Source: Acidobacteriota bacterium
GTDB taxonomy: Bacteria > Acidobacteriota > Blastocatellia > UBA7656
NCBI GenBank assembly: GCA_016201275.1
Contig: JACQDB010000084.1
Location: 1 to 64,000, forward strand
DNA length: 64,000 bases
Reading direction: 5' to 3'
The position numbers and the translations under genes are program-made. This document shows positions 8,089-17,864 of this stretch, in pieces (the first letter of the stretch is position 1; each line of letters begins with the position of its first letter). The notes beneath the pieces are model-generated. The model did no database searches and was not told the origin of the DNA. It worked only from the letters and a program-made list of their open reading frames with translations.

Positions 8089-9552
8089 TTAATCGAGAGT
8101 GACGGTCACGTAAGCGAATTGACCGTTGCGCTCGATTTGCAAGACGAGTTCTTTGTCATTCTTCAAGACGTTGGTTTCGCGCAACCAGTCGGCACGATTG
8201 GTAATCAATTTGCCGTTGAGCCGATGAATCACATCGCCACGCCGAATGCCAGCTTCCGCGAAGGAGCTATCGGGTTGGACGTTTTGCACCAGCACACCGG
8301 TCGTCACTTTCAACTTCAGTTGTGCGGCAATCTGCGGCGTCAGGTTGTTTAACGAGATACCGAAGCGGCTGTCTTCGGGTTGTTCCTGCCCGTTTTCTTC
8401 GGGTTCTTGGGCATTGGCTTTCGGACGCTCGCCTAGCGTAACCATCGTGGTGCGTTCTACACCATCGCGCACGAATTTCACCGTGACCTGCTTGCCAACC
8501 GGCAAATCGGCAACCGTTTCCACCAGTTGTTTCGGCGTTTTAATCGCCTTGCCGTCAACTTCGGTGATGATGTCGCCGCTTTCCAATCCGGCTTTTGCGG
8601 CAGGCGGATTGCCTCTGGATACATCGCTGACCAACGCTCCTTCCGTGCCGGTGTACTTCAAGCTACGGGCAATCGCCGGAGTCACTTCAACCGGATATAA
8701 GCCCAGATAGGCGCGTGTGACTCTGCCGTTTTTAACCAGTTGCCCATAAACTTTCGACGCCAGATTGGCGGGGATGGCAAAGCCTACGCCCTCGCTAGCC
8801 CCGGAACGCGAGATAATCATGGAGTTGATGCCGATGACTTCGCCGTTCATATTGACCAATGGGCCGCCGGAATTGCCGGGATTAATCGAAGCATCGGTTT
8901 GAATGAAGTTGGTGAATTGACCCGCGCCGGGAATGTCTCGACCGAGCGCCGAAACGATACCGGCGGTCATGGTTTGTTGCAGCCCGAAAGGACTGCCCAA
9001 GGCAATCACCCACTCGCCCTGTTCCAGTTTGTCCGAATCGCCCAGCTTGGCATAAGGCAAATCCTGCGCGTCAATCTTGATGACGGCTAAATCGGTTTCC
9101 GGGTCGGTGCCAACTAACTTGGCTTTGAATTCACGACCGTCAGCCAACTTCACCTGCAATTTGGTAGCCTTACCGGCGACGTGGTCATTGGTCAAGATAT
9201 AACCATCGGGGCTGATGATGACGCCCGAACCCGTGCCTTTCTGCTTGCGCGGTACGGCATCTTCCAAGCCCGGAAACAACGGGAGCGGGATTTGACCACC
9301 GCGCTGCAACGCTATTCCCTTGGTCTCTTCGGTTGAGTCTATGTTGACGACTGCCGGTTTAACTTGTTTGGCGATGTTGACAAAAGTTCTGGATAAATCG
9401 GCGGGCGTGGGCAAAGACGACGGTTGTTGTTGAGCGGACACGGCGCGCTCGGCGCTATACCCGATTCCGATTGCGACAAATAAGGCCAGAGCCATCAACA
9501 GAACTCTGGCGCGATTCAGCTTTTTCTTTACCATATCTAGATTCTCTTCCAT
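8089..9552 (-). CDS. htrA: Do/DegP-like periplasmic serine protease-chaperone
   Basis: 487 residues from ATG 9552, which has AGGAG 7 nt upstream; the GTG two codons earlier (9558) sits too close to that site. An N-terminal signal anchor (VLLMALALFVAIGIGYSAERA) is followed by a chymotrypsin-fold domain with the full triad: His in TNDHVAG (about 120), Asp in ETDLAVIKI (about 154) and Ser in NPGNSGGPL (about 227). Two PDZ domains follow (about 285-375 and 395-480). It degrades or refolds misfolded envelope proteins, as DegP/DegQ do. A terminator follows. No sigma-E regulator is adjacent; the ECF pair at 32.7 kb is distant. Confidence 0.93.
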   Translation of the reverse strand: MEENLDMVKKKLNRARVLLMALALFVAIGIGYSAERAVSAQQQPSSLPTPADLSRTFVNIAKQVKPAVVNIDSTEETKGIALQRGGQIPLPLFPGLEDAVPRKQKGTGSGVIISPDGYILTNDHVAGKATKLQVKLADGREFKAKLVGTDPETDLAVIKIDAQDLPYAKLGDSDKLEQGEWVIALGSPFGLQQTMTAGIVSALGRDIPGAGQFTNFIQTDASINPGNSGGPLVNMNGEVIGINSMIISRSGASEGVGFAIPANLASKVYGQLVKNGRVTRAYLGLYPVEVTPAIARSLKYTGTEGALVSDVSRGNPPAAKAGLESGDIITEVDGKAIKTPKQLVETVADLPVGKQVTVKFVRDGVERTTMVTLGERPKANAQEPEENGQEQPEDSRFGISLNNLTPQIAAQLKLKVTTGVLVQNVQPDSSFAEAGIRRGDVIHRLNGKLITNRADWLRETNVLKNDKELVLQIERNGQFAYVTVTLD

Positions 9553-9680
9553 TTCCACACTCCTTAATAAATTCCTTCTACTCTCCTAAAGAAAAATAGA
9601 TTTGGGCGAAGTATTAAACGTCAGGGCTGAATTGGGGTTCAAAAAGATAATAACCCAAAGCTTATCTCCCCAATAGACAA

Positions 9681-9716
9681 AAAGAGCCGAGCATAAAACT
9701 TCCTGCTCGGCTCTTT
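9681..9716 (-). terminator. Rho-independent terminator of the BON-domain gene
   Basis: 13-bp stem AAAGAGCCGAGCA / TGCTCGGCTCTTT with a 10-nt loop. On the minus strand it lies 22 nt downstream of the BON gene and ends in a T-run (complement of 9679-9683). Confidence 0.88.
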
Positions 9717-9738
9717 GTCAAAGAAGCGATGTCGTTGT

Positions 9739-10290
9739 TTAGCTACGGCGTTCTACTCGCAGGTTGTTAGTTACCGAAAAAACTCCCGGCACACTGTTGG
9801 CCGCCAGATACGCGAGATTGCTGTCGCCTTGATTGGCGACTACGCCTTCCAGCGTTACGTGGCCGTTTCTTACGATAATGTGAAGCGCCGGGTTGGTTCC
9901 TTCGGCGTAGCGATAAAGGCTGCCTTTATTAAACACGGCGCGATAGGTACGCAGACGAATCGCATCGTCAAAACCCGAAAGCGGTAACACTTCGATTTTA
10001 TTCACGACCCGATCTACGCCTTCAATTTTGCCAACGCGCTGCGCCGCTTCGCTTTTCGTCGTGGGGCGCACCACCTGTCCATATAGCGTTACGGTATCGC
10101 CATTGACTTCAAAAGCGATGTTATCAAAGACGCCGTAGTACGGCAGTTTCAATATTGATTTTCGTACCTGATTTGCCGTTTGATAGCTTATGTCGTCTTT
10201 CATATTGGGGCTGGTCGCCGCCATAGCGGTCGTCGCGCCAAGCAGCAGCGCCACGGCCAAAGTCATAATTTTTCGTTTCATCCTGATCAT
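9739..10290 (-). CDS. Secreted BON-domain protein (two BON domains)
   Basis: 183 residues. GGAGG lies 10 nt before ATG 10290; the signal peptide ends at AMA (about residue 24). Two BON modules of about 65 residues are visible (about 35-100 and 110-180), each with the beta-strand GDTVTLYGQVV or NGHVTLEGVV followed by a helix and a strand ending VVNKIEV or VTNNLRV. BON domains bind phospholipid or peptidoglycan surfaces, as in E. coli OsmY and DolP. A periplasmic envelope-stress role is plausible. Monocistronic, with its own terminator. Confidence 0.85.
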   Translation of the reverse strand: MIRMKRKIMTLAVALLLGATTAMAATSPNMKDDISYQTANQVRKSILKLPYYGVFDNIAFEVNGDTVTLYGQVVRPTTKSEAAQRVGKIEGVDRVVNKIEVLPLSGFDDAIRLRTYRAVFNKGSLYRYAEGTNPALHIIVRNGHVTLEGVVANQGDSNLAYLAANSVPGVFSVTNNLRVERRS

Positions 10291-10497
10291 AATTCTCTAA
10301 CCTCCAAAAGCATCTACGCGCTTTTTCACGAACTCCGATTTGCAAACTTTTCTTGCGTAGTGGCCGCGTTCAAGCGGCGTTGTTTAGATGCGATGGCCTG
10401 CAAAAGTTGTTGTCCGCATCTTGCACTACCGGTTTCAAATAACCTTTCGCGTTTTTGCTCACACTTTCTTAAACGCTTCACGATAGGCGAGGTTGCA

Positions 10498-11094
10498 TCA
10501 TTCTGGCTCGGATACTTTTGCATCAACAGATGAAGCGAAGACCTCTGGCTGCAATTTTTCCACCTGCGCTTTTTCGGCTTCCAGTTGCGCGCAGGCGGCT
10601 TCCAGAGTGGCGCGTTCGCGGCGATAGTAATCCAGCTTTTGCGGGTCTGGCAGTTTGCGCCGCATTCGCAGCAGACTCAGCAAAATTACGGTAATTATCG
10701 AGAGATAAAACAGCCAGCCGCCGAAATAGTTTTTCGCTACGGTGGCAAACAACGCCAGCAGCAAGAGCAGAAAACCGAACATACCGAAAAAGGCGCAGCC
10801 GATTTGCAACGGCGCAATCTGTTCGTTGCTCTTTAAGACCTCGATCTCTTCTCGGACCTTTTCTATATCTTCGGTCACTTCCGCAAGCCGCGCCGCCATC
10901 GTCGCACGCGTTTCCGCTTCGGCAAGTTCTGCCGCGTTCTTACGGTCTTCGCCGATGACGGCTAGATTGACGTTGCCTTTGTAGTGGCGCACACGAAAGG
11001 CTGTGCCGCACGTATTGCAGGTGACATTATCGAAATCTTCGGGGAATTCCAACGGCCATTCGCACGCCGGACATTTGGTTTTGATAATTTCCAT
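10498..11094 (-). CDS. Zinc-ribbon, coiled-coil membrane protein of unknown function
   Basis: 198 residues. The N-terminal zinc ribbon (CPACEWPLEFPEDFDNVTC plus NTCG) is followed by an acidic coiled coil (about 50-90), two adjacent membrane helices (about 95-140), a basic RMRRK stop, and a second coiled coil (about 155-185). Cytosolic zinc ribbon and coils with a membrane hairpin is the likely topology. I do not recognise a named family; similar zinc-ribbon/hairpin proteins are common in this phylum. It diverges from glyQS. Confidence 0.65.
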   Translation of the reverse strand: MEIIKTKCPACEWPLEFPEDFDNVTCNTCGTAFRVRHYKGNVNLAVIGEDRKNAAELAEAETRATMAARLAEVTEDIEKVREEIEVLKSNEQIAPLQIGCAFFGMFGFLLLLLALFATVAKNYFGGWLFYLSIITVILLSLLRMRRKLPDPQKLDYYRRERATLEAACAQLEAEKAQVEKLQPEVFASSVDAKVSEPE

Positions 11095-11327
11095 AGCGTT
11101 CTTTGCCTGATTACATATCTTGAATTGCGCTTTTATTCAACCGCAGGCGCAGCCTTTTGCCAAACAAAACAGCGCGGTTGTCCGTTGCCACAATGGCAAA
11201 ACGAGAAATCGTCGCGCTCAACAAGCCAGCGTTGACCGCGCCAAACTTTCTAAGCCTGGCCTGCTTGTTGTATATTTTCTGACTCGACTGTAAGAAAAAT
11301 TCGCGCAGTAAAGGACAGTAAAACATA

Positions 11328-12833
11328 ATGGCAGATATAGAAACGATTACCAGTTTGGCGAAGCGACGGGGATTCGCTTTTCAATCGAGCGATATTTACG
11401 GCGGCCTAGGCTCCGTATGGGATTACGGCCCGTTGGGTGTGGAACTGGTCAACAATGTCAAACGCGCCTGGTGGCGCAGCGTGGTTTACGAACGCGATGA
11501 TATGGCTGGACTCGATGCTGGCATTTTGATGAACCGCTTGGTGTGGCGCTACTCCGGCCACGAAGCGACTTTTTCAGACCCTATGGTGGATTGCCGCGAA
11601 TGCCAATCGCGTTTGCGCGCCGATAAACTGGAAAGCGACAAATGCCCGGTCTGTGGCTCGGTGAATTTGACCGAGCCGCGCAAATTCAATCTGATGTTTC
11701 GCACCACCGTAGGCCCTGTGGACGACGGTTCGGGGCTTGCCTACCTCAGACCCGAAACCGCGCAAGGCATCTTCGTCAATTTCAAAAACGTGTTGGATTC
11801 GACCAATCGCAAATTGCCTTTCGGCATCGCGCAAATCGGCAAAGCTTTTCGTAACGAAATCACGCCGGGCAATTTCATCTTTCGTACACGCGAGTTCGAG
11901 CAGATGGAAATAGAATTTTTCGTCAAGCCGCCGCACATCTTGAAGGCCGGCGAAATGAATGACGAAGAGTGGCACGACAAATGGATAGAAGACCGTTTCA
12001 ACTGGTATGTCGGGTTAGGGATGCGCGCCGAAAATCTGCGAAAGTATGAACAACCGAAAGCTGAACTGGCGCATTATGCCAAGCGCACGGTTGATCTGCA
12101 ATATCGCTTTTTCCCCGACCGCGACGAGGAAGACAAACAGTTTGACGAACTCGAAGGCATCGCCAACCGCACCGCTTTCGATACCATGTCGCACTCGAAA
12201 AAATTGGTGCGCGTCAACGGCAAAGCTCCCGAAGACGCGGGAGCCGATGAATACATTTTGGTTGACCCGGAGACCGGCGCAAAGGTCGTAGCCCGTATCA
12301 AAGCGGATGGCAAGAAATCGAAAGACGAAGAAGAGCCGCGCCACAATCCTGATTCGACTGCCGACATGACCTACTTTGATCACGAATCGAATCAGCACGT
12401 TTTTCCTTATGTGATTGAACCCTCGGCAGGCGTAGCGCGTTCGGTGCTGGCTTTTTTGATGGACGCTTATCACGAAGAAATGGTCAAAGATGACAAGCGC
12501 GTGGTGTTGAAACTGCACCCCGACCTTGCGCCCATCAAAGTCGCGGTCCTGCCGCTTGCCAAAAACAAAGAGGGCATTGTGAGTCTAGCCAAAGCGATTA
12601 AAACGCGCTTGCAGCGCACCGGTTCGATGCGCGCCGTTTATGATGACACTGCCGCCATAGGCAAACTTTATCGTCGCCAGGATGAAGTTGGCACGCCTTT
12701 CTGTTTGACGGTAGATCATCTGTCGCTGGAAGATAATCAAGTGACGGTGCGCGACCGCGATACTATGGAACAAGAGCGCGTCGGCATCGCCGACATCGAA
12801 ACGACCATTGCAAAGAAACTGGCATCCCGTTGA
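11328..12833 (+). CDS. glyQS: Glycyl-tRNA synthetase (alpha2, class II)
   Basis: 501 residues, the usual length for the single-chain (Thermus/eukaryote-like) enzyme. Class II motifs are visible: [18 protein letters not shown] (motif 2 region), [29 protein letters not shown] and, in motif 3, [19 protein letters not shown] zinc-type CxxC pair (CRECQ, CPVCGS) lies at about 86-108. The C-terminal anticodon-binding domain ([15 protein letters not shown]) is complete. It charges tRNA-Gly. Divergent from the zinc-ribbon gene; the cytochrome gene follows in the same direction. Confidence 0.96.
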   Translation: MADIETITSLAKRRGFAFQSSDIYGGLGSVWDYGPLGVELVNNVKRAWWRSVVYERDDMAGLDAGILMNRLVWRYSGHEATFSDPMVDCRECQSRLRADKLESDKCPVCGSVNLTEPRKFNLMFRTTVGPVDDGSGLAYLRPETAQGIFVNFKNVLDSTNRKLPFGIAQIGKAFRNEITPGNFIFRTREFEQMEIEFFVKPPHILKAGEMNDEEWHDKWIEDRFNWYVGLGMRAENLRKYEQPKAELAHYAKRTVDLQYRFFPDRDEEDKQFDELEGIANRTAFDTMSHSKKLVRVNGKAPEDAGADEYILVDPETGAKVVARIKADGKKSKDEEEPRHNPDSTADMTYFDHESNQHVFPYVIEPSAGVARSVLAFLMDAYHEEMVKDDKRVVLKLHPDLAPIKVAVLPLAKNKEGIVSLAKAIKTRLQRTGSMRAVYDDTAAIGKLYRRQDEVGTPFCLTVDHLSLEDNQVTVRDRDTMEQERVGIADIETTIAKKLASR

Positions 12834-12876
12834 ATCAGTACATCAAATAACCAAACTTGAAAGGGGAATGAGTCGA

Positions 12877-13335
12877 ATGAAAGTTTTGAAGATCGTTTTT
12901 GTAATTACCATTGCCGCTCTCTTGTCGGTGGCCTGCGGCACACCGAGCGACAACAGCAACCAAGCGAAAGCGCCTGCCAATGTCAACAAACCGGCCAGCG
13001 ACGGAGCCATCGTCACCAATTCCAATAGCGCACCGGCGGAAAAAATGGAAGGCGGCAACAGTTCGCTTGGCGCACCAAAAACAGCGACTCCGGCGATGGA
13101 CGCGGCAAAAATCTTTGCCGATAAATGCGCCGTTTGTCACGGCAACGATGGCAAAGGCAAACTCAAGGGTACACCCGATTTCACCAACGCCGAATGGCAG
13201 AAGAAAGAGACCGATGCCGAATTTACCGAAACCATTAAGGCCGGTAAAAAACCGATGCCACCTTTTGGCGGCAAACTGAGCGAAGAGCAAATCAAATCGC
13301 TGGTCGCCTATGTTCGCAGCTTGGCGAAGAAGTAA
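12877..13335 (+). CDS. Mono-haem cytochrome c, probable lipoprotein
   Basis: 152 residues from ATG 12877; the ATG at 12868 is too close to the AAGGGG site. A hydrophobic signal ends at LLSVAC, a lipobox-like site, so the protein is probably lipid-anchored. A Asn/Ala/Pro-rich linker follows, then a class I cytochrome c domain (about 80-150): CAVCHGNDGKGK, the distal Met in MPPFGGKLSEEQ, and the C-terminal helix IKSLVAYVRSLA. Small periplasmic electron carrier. Confidence 0.88.
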   Translation: MKVLKIVFVITIAALLSVACGTPSDNSNQAKAPANVNKPASDGAIVTNSNSAPAEKMEGGNSSLGAPKTATPAMDAAKIFADKCAVCHGNDGKGKLKGTPDFTNAEWQKKETDAEFTETIKAGKKPMPPFGGKLSEEQIKSLVAYVRSLAKK

Positions 13336-13337
13336 TG

Positions 13338-13453
13338 TAGTCCGTAGTCCCTAGTCCTTAGTCCTTAGTTTATCTGCCCGGTCTTCTGGCGGTGCGAATG
13401 CAAAATATGGCGAGTCGGAAAACAAAATACTCAGGACTGGGGACTACGGACTA
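13338..13453. repeat. Inverted repeat of TAGTCC units
   Basis: Arms TAGTCCGTAGTCCC (13338-13351) and its complement (13440-13453) are perfect and are extended by further imperfect TAGTCCTTAGTCC units. The same GGACT-type units flank the MITE-like repeat near 34.3 kb. The right arm ends 7 nt before the next start codon and overlaps the place where its Shine-Dalgarno should be. Confidence 0.75.
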
Positions 13454-13460
13454 AGGACGC

Positions 13461-14873
13461 ATGAAAAATTATGTGTTAAAAATCAGTGAAGCGGTGCGCG
13501 AAGCGGGAGGCCGTGCAATGTTGGTCGGCGGCTGTGTGCGCGACCGTTTGTTTGGCCTTGAGCCGAAAGATTTTGACCTCGAAGTTTATCACCTGGAGCC
13601 TGCGCGGCTGCGCGAAATCCTGCAGTCCATCGCTCCGGTCAACACCGTGGGCGAACATTTTGCCGTTTATAAACTCGCCTTTTATGCCGCTCCTCAAGCG
13701 CTGAATTTTTCTGCGCCGACGGCTTCACAAATTGAAGAGCAGGCCGACGACTCGCCTTCGACGCGGTTTGAAATTGATGTTTCGATTCCCCGTCGCGAAT
13801 CGAAATCCGGCAAAGGGCATCGCGGCTTCGTGATCGAAGGCGACCCCTTGATGACTTTTGCAGAAGCCGCACGTCGCCGCGATTTCACCATCAACGCAAT
13901 TTTGCAAGACCCTTTGACGGACGAAATCATTGACCCGTTCGGCGGCGTGGCCGACCTTCAACAGCGCCTGCTGCGCGTCGTCGCCGCCGACACTTTCGTT
14001 GAAGACAGCTTGCGCGTCTTGCGCGCCGTGCAGTTTGCCGCACGTTTTGAATTACAGCTTGAACCGCAGACGATTGCCTTATGTCGCAGCATAGAACTTG
14101 CGGATTTGCCGCGTGAACGCATCTACGGCGAAATCGAAAAATTGCTCTGGCTGGCGAAGCGCCCGTCGCTGGGTTTACAGGCGGCGTTGGATGTAAGCGT
14201 GCTGGATAAACTCTTCCCTGCGCTTCGTTCGCTGGTTGATTGTCAACTGGATGACAGTCAAATGGTTGACGATTTTCTGAATCAACCGACAGAGAACAAT
14301 AACGCTTTTACTCGCACCAAGCGGCGTTTGGATGAAGCGGCGAAACTCGCAAGCGAAGTAGCAAAAGAGAAGCGTCTGACCTTGATGCTGGCTGCGTTGT
14401 GTCAAAATCTGGGGAGGTCGGCGGCGCATGAAAATGCGGCGGTGATGGCGGTCTTGGACACGCTGGGGATGCAGACGATTGCCGGTTATGATGCGCGTGA
14501 ACAAATCCTGTCGCTGGTTCGGGAACAACAAAAGCCGTTTGAATTTTATCAACACCGCGAGCGCGTGACGGACGGAGAGTTTCGCCGACTGGCACAGCGC
14601 GTGGACCTGAATCTGCTCCATCTGTTGACCACGGCGGAACTGCGTGCGCGAGGCTCGCAAACCACGCAGGCGGCAAACTGGTTCAAAGAAAAAGTACAGG
14701 CGCTAGGTTTGACAACCGGGCCGCCTGCGCCGATTTTGATGGGACGGCATCTGCTCGAAGCCGGTATCAAACCCGGCAAAGAGATGGGCGAAATTCTGCG
14801 CCGCGTTTATGAATTGCAATTGGATGGCGCGGTCACCACGCTTGATGAAGCCTTGGCCGCCGCTAAACCCTAA
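13461..14873 (+). CDS. cca: CCA-adding/poly(A) polymerase-family nucleotidyltransferase
   Basis: 470 residues. The class II nucleotidyltransferase signature is clear: VGGCVRDRLFG at about 22-32 and the DFDLEVY catalytic Asp pair (about 38-44), then RRDFTINAILQDP (about 137), DPFGGVADL and EDSLRVLRAVQFAARF (about 175-195). The C-terminal half holds the RNA-binding helices; no intact HD motif was seen. The likely role is tRNA 3'-CCA addition; poly(A) polymerase is the alternative. There is an insertion of about 35 residues (about 70-108) between the catalytic strands, longer than in most relatives. The ribosome site is weak and lies in the repeat arm. Confidence 0.85.
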   Translation: MKNYVLKISEAVREAGGRAMLVGGCVRDRLFGLEPKDFDLEVYHLEPARLREILQSIAPVNTVGEHFAVYKLAFYAAPQALNFSAPTASQIEEQADDSPSTRFEIDVSIPRRESKSGKGHRGFVIEGDPLMTFAEAARRRDFTINAILQDPLTDEIIDPFGGVADLQQRLLRVVAADTFVEDSLRVLRAVQFAARFELQLEPQTIALCRSIELADLPRERIYGEIEKLLWLAKRPSLGLQAALDVSVLDKLFPALRSLVDCQLDDSQMVDDFLNQPTENNNAFTRTKRRLDEAAKLASEVAKEKRLTLMLAALCQNLGRSAAHENAAVMAVLDTLGMQTIAGYDAREQILSLVREQQKPFEFYQHRERVTDGEFRRLAQRVDLNLLHLLTTAELRARGSQTTQAANWFKEKVQALGLTTGPPAPILMGRHLLEAGIKPGKEMGEILRRVYELQLDGAVTTLDEALAAAKP

Positions 14874-15217
14874 GCCCATAGATGCAGCGGGTGGTTGCAA
14901 AATAACGCGACGGAATACCATCGAGATGAATTGGTGAGTTGAATTGCCAACGGCGGCGGCGGAGGTTGCGGAAAGAGACGGATAATCCGCGACGATCCGT
15001 TGCCTCGCTTCAATCCGCTGGGAATTTCTTTTGCAACGGCGACCAGGGAACTTTCGTCAAGCCCTTGGCCGCTTGTGGCAAATGCACTGTGGTGAAGAAG
15101 TTTTATCTGTTAATCCCCATCGCATTGCATGATAGAATGCCCGACGAACCCTGAGCGACACGTCCAGGCCAGCAATAGGTTTGGGGCTTCACGCACTGGT
15201 CGAACAAAGAGGCTACT
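14874..15217 (+). other. 344-nt gap upstream of the molybdenum hydroxylase operon
   Basis: No gene with coding support. The 5' leader contains several GC-rich short palindromes, such as CGGATAATCCG near 14981, and an AGAGG ribosome site before 15218. A candidate -10 (TAGAAT, near 15133) has no convincing -35. I cannot identify a molybdenum-cofactor riboswitch by eye. Confidence 0.4.
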
Positions 15218-17818
15218 ATGACAAAGCAAATCGAATTGATGCTCAATGGCGCGCCGCAAACGGTAGAGGTTGACGAAGAAATTTCGTTACTGGAATTGCT
15301 GCGCGATACCTTTGGTCTGATTTCCGCCAAAGATGGTTGCAGTCCGCAAGGGCAATGCGGTTGCTGCACGGTGATTGTTGACGACCGCGCCGTGGTTTCG
15401 TGCGCCATGCCTGCCAAAGCGGTCAACGGCAAAACCGTTTTGACGCTGGAAGCCTTTCCTGAACGCGAACGCGAAATCTATGCCGACAGCTTCATTGCCT
15501 GCGGCGGTTTGCAATGCGGCTTCTGCACGCCGGGCATCATCGCCCGCGCCAAAAATCTTATAGATAAAAATCCTGCCCCGACCGTTGACCAGATTAACCG
15601 CGTGCTGAGTATGCATCACTGTCGCTGCACCGGATATGTGAAAATCGTGGACTCGATTCAATGCGCTGCGAGAGTCTTGCAGGGCGAACCTTTACCGGCA
15701 ATAGATAACAGCGGACGAGTCGGCAGCAGCACGCCGCGTTATGAAGCGCGTGAGTTGGCGCTCGGCGACCGCCGCTTCATAGACGATATGACCTTTCCCG
15801 ATATGCTGCACGGCGCTGTGCTGTTGTCGCCGCATCCACGCGCTCTGGTGAACAAGATTGACACCCGCAAGGCGCTGGAAATTCCCGGCGTCGTCGCCAT
15901 TGTCACGGCTGCCGATACGCCCGGCGAACGGTCTCAAGGGTTGATTTATAAAGACTGGCCGATCTTTGTTGCCGAAGGCGAAGAGACGCGCTATGTCGGC
16001 GACATCATTGCCGCCGTCGCCGCCACCGACAGACGCACGGCGCGACGTGCCGCCCAAGCCATTGTTGTTGATTACGAAGTGCGCCAACCCATTACCAATA
16101 CCACAGACGCTTTGAAAGCGGACGCGCCCAAGCTGCACAAAAAAGGCAACCTCTTGAGTAAGTCGGAAATCCAGCGCGGCAATGTGGAAGAAGCCTTGCA
16201 ACATTCGGCGCATACCGTTACGCATACCTTTCAAACGCAGTTCATCGAGCATATGTTTTTGGAGCCGGAATCCTGCATAGCCATGCCGGAAGGCGACGGG
16301 TTGAAGGTGTTCACGCAAGGGCAAGGCGTGTTCGATGACCGTCGGCAAATCGCTTCGTTTTTAGCGCTGCCTGAAGAAAAAGTTTTCGTCACGCTGGTAT
16401 CCAACGGCGGCGCGTTCGGCGGCAAAGAAGACATGAGCATACAGGCGCAGACGGCCTTGCTTGCCCAAGTCAGTGGGCGACCAGTGAAATTGACACTGAG
16501 CCGCGAAGAGAGTTTGCGACTGCATCCCAAACGCCATCCCATCAAGATGGAATACACCGTGGGCTGTGATGCCGTAGGTAATCTGACAGCCGTGAAAGCC
16601 TACATGGTCGGCGACAAGGGCGCGTATGCGTCGGTCGGTTCTAAAGTTTTGGAACGCGCCGCTGGTCATTGCACGGGGCCTTACAAAGTGGACAATGTTC
16701 ACGTCGTGTCGCTGGCGGTTTACACCAACAATCCGCCTTGCGGAGCGATGCGCGGCTTTGGCGCGAATCAAGCCGCCTTCGCTATTGAATCCATGCTCGA
16801 CATACTCGCCGAAAAAGTTGGCATAGATGGCTGGGAGATACGCTATCGCAACGCCTTGGATGTCGGCGATAAATTCTGCACAGGCCAGGAGCTTGAATGC
16901 AGCGTCGGCTTGAAGAAAACTCTGGAAGCGGTCAAGGGCGCGTACAAAGATGCGAAGTATGCGGGCATCGCTTGCGGCATCAAGAATGTCGGCATAGGCA
17001 ACGGGCTTCCCGAATATGGCAAAGCCATGTTGGAAGTTCACGACGATGGCACGGTGGGCATTTACACAGGCTTTACGGAGATGGGGCAAGGCTTATTCAC
17101 GGTGCTGCAACAGACCGCTTGCCAGGAAACCGGCTTGTCACCTGAAGTGTTCAACTTGGTTTCAGCGGACACCAAGTATGATTTGAATTGCGGCCAGACG
17201 ACGGCATCGCGGGGAACTTTTCTTGGTTGTCGCGGCGTGCAGGAGGCGGCTAAAAAATTAGCCGCAGACCTCGCGCATCACAGCTTGAAAGCTTTGGCGG
17301 GGCGAACCTATTACGGCGAAGTCTTGATTGATGACACCGTATCGCTTGAAGCCAACGCCGACAAACCCAAGACGCATTTTGCTTATGGCTTTGCCACGCA
17401 GGTGGTGATTCTCGACGATGACGGCAAAGTAGCGAAAGTCATAGCCGCGCACGATGTCGGCAGGGTGATGAATCCGGCTTTATTGGAAGGCCAATTGGAA
17501 GGCTCCGTACACATGGGCTTAGGCTTTGCGTTGACCGAAGAATTCATCGTCGAAGGCGGCATACCGCAAACCATGACGGTGAATTCGCAAGGCTTGCTGC
17601 GCGCTCGTCATATGCCCACAGTCGAATTGGTGTTGATTGAAGACCAGCACCCGGACGGGCCTTATGGCGCGAAAGGCGTAGGCGAAATCGGCTTGGTGCC
17701 AACGGCTGGCGCGGTGGCTGGCGCGTTGTATCGCTTCGATAACATTCGCCGCTTTGCGCTGCCCATGAAAGATTCTCCGGCGGCGCGCTACATACGCGGC
17801 GGCGCGGCGAAACGCTAG
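15218..17818 (+). CDS. Fused [2Fe-2S]/molybdopterin hydroxylase, selenium-dependent xanthine dehydrogenase type
   Basis: 866 residues; AGAGG precedes the ATG. Residues 1-80 are a plant-type [2Fe-2S] ferredoxin (CSPQGQCGCC) and 85-155 the second [2Fe-2S] domain (CGGLQCGFCTPG, HHCRCTGYVKI). After a short linker the large Mo domain starts (about 170) with GGAFGGKED, AMRGFGANQ and, near the C-terminus, GAKGVGEIG, whose Glu is the catalytic base. The order small-plus-large with no FAD domain and a length near 850 is that of the selenium-dependent xanthine dehydrogenase family (TIGR03311-type). Likely reaction: purine hydroxylation. Selenium use is by family resemblance only; no selenium-insertion genes are seen here. 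First gene of the operon. Confidence 0.82.
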   Translation: MTKQIELMLNGAPQTVEVDEEISLLELLRDTFGLISAKDGCSPQGQCGCCTVIVDDRAVVSCAMPAKAVNGKTVLTLEAFPEREREIYADSFIACGGLQCGFCTPGIIARAKNLIDKNPAPTVDQINRVLSMHHCRCTGYVKIVDSIQCAARVLQGEPLPAIDNSGRVGSSTPRYEARELALGDRRFIDDMTFPDMLHGAVLLSPHPRALVNKIDTRKALEIPGVVAIVTAADTPGERSQGLIYKDWPIFVAEGEETRYVGDIIAAVAATDRRTARRAAQAIVVDYEVRQPITNTTDALKADAPKLHKKGNLLSKSEIQRGNVEEALQHSAHTVTHTFQTQFIEHMFLEPESCIAMPEGDGLKVFTQGQGVFDDRRQIASFLALPEEKVFVTLVSNGGAFGGKEDMSIQAQTALLAQVSGRPVKLTLSREESLRLHPKRHPIKMEYTVGCDAVGNLTAVKAYMVGDKGAYASVGSKVLERAAGHCTGPYKVDNVHVVSLAVYTNNPPCGAMRGFGANQAAFAIESMLDILAEKVGIDGWEIRYRNALDVGDKFCTGQELECSVGLKKTLEAVKGAYKDAKYAGIACGIKNVGIGNGLPEYGKAMLEVHDDGTVGIYTGFTEMGQGLFTVLQQTACQETGLSPEVFNLVSADTKYDLNCGQTTASRGTFLGCRGVQEAAKKLAADLAHHSLKALAGRTYYGEVLIDDTVSLEANADKPKTHFAYGFATQVVILDDDGKVAKVIAAHDVGRVMNPALLEGQLEGSVHMGLGFALTEEFIVEGGIPQTMTVNSQGLLRARHMPTVELVLIEDQHPDGPYGAKGVGEIGLVPTAGAVAGALYRFDNIRRFALPMKDSPAARYIRGGAAKR

Positions 17819-17864
17819 CGGTCTGCTTATCCAGTTGAGAATACTTTTTTATTCAGGACATTCG

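Noticed and set aside
14874-15217. Possible molybdenum-cofactor riboswitch before the hydroxylase operon
   Set aside because: I could not match the conserved stems or loop sequences of the Moco motif; a covariance search would decide.
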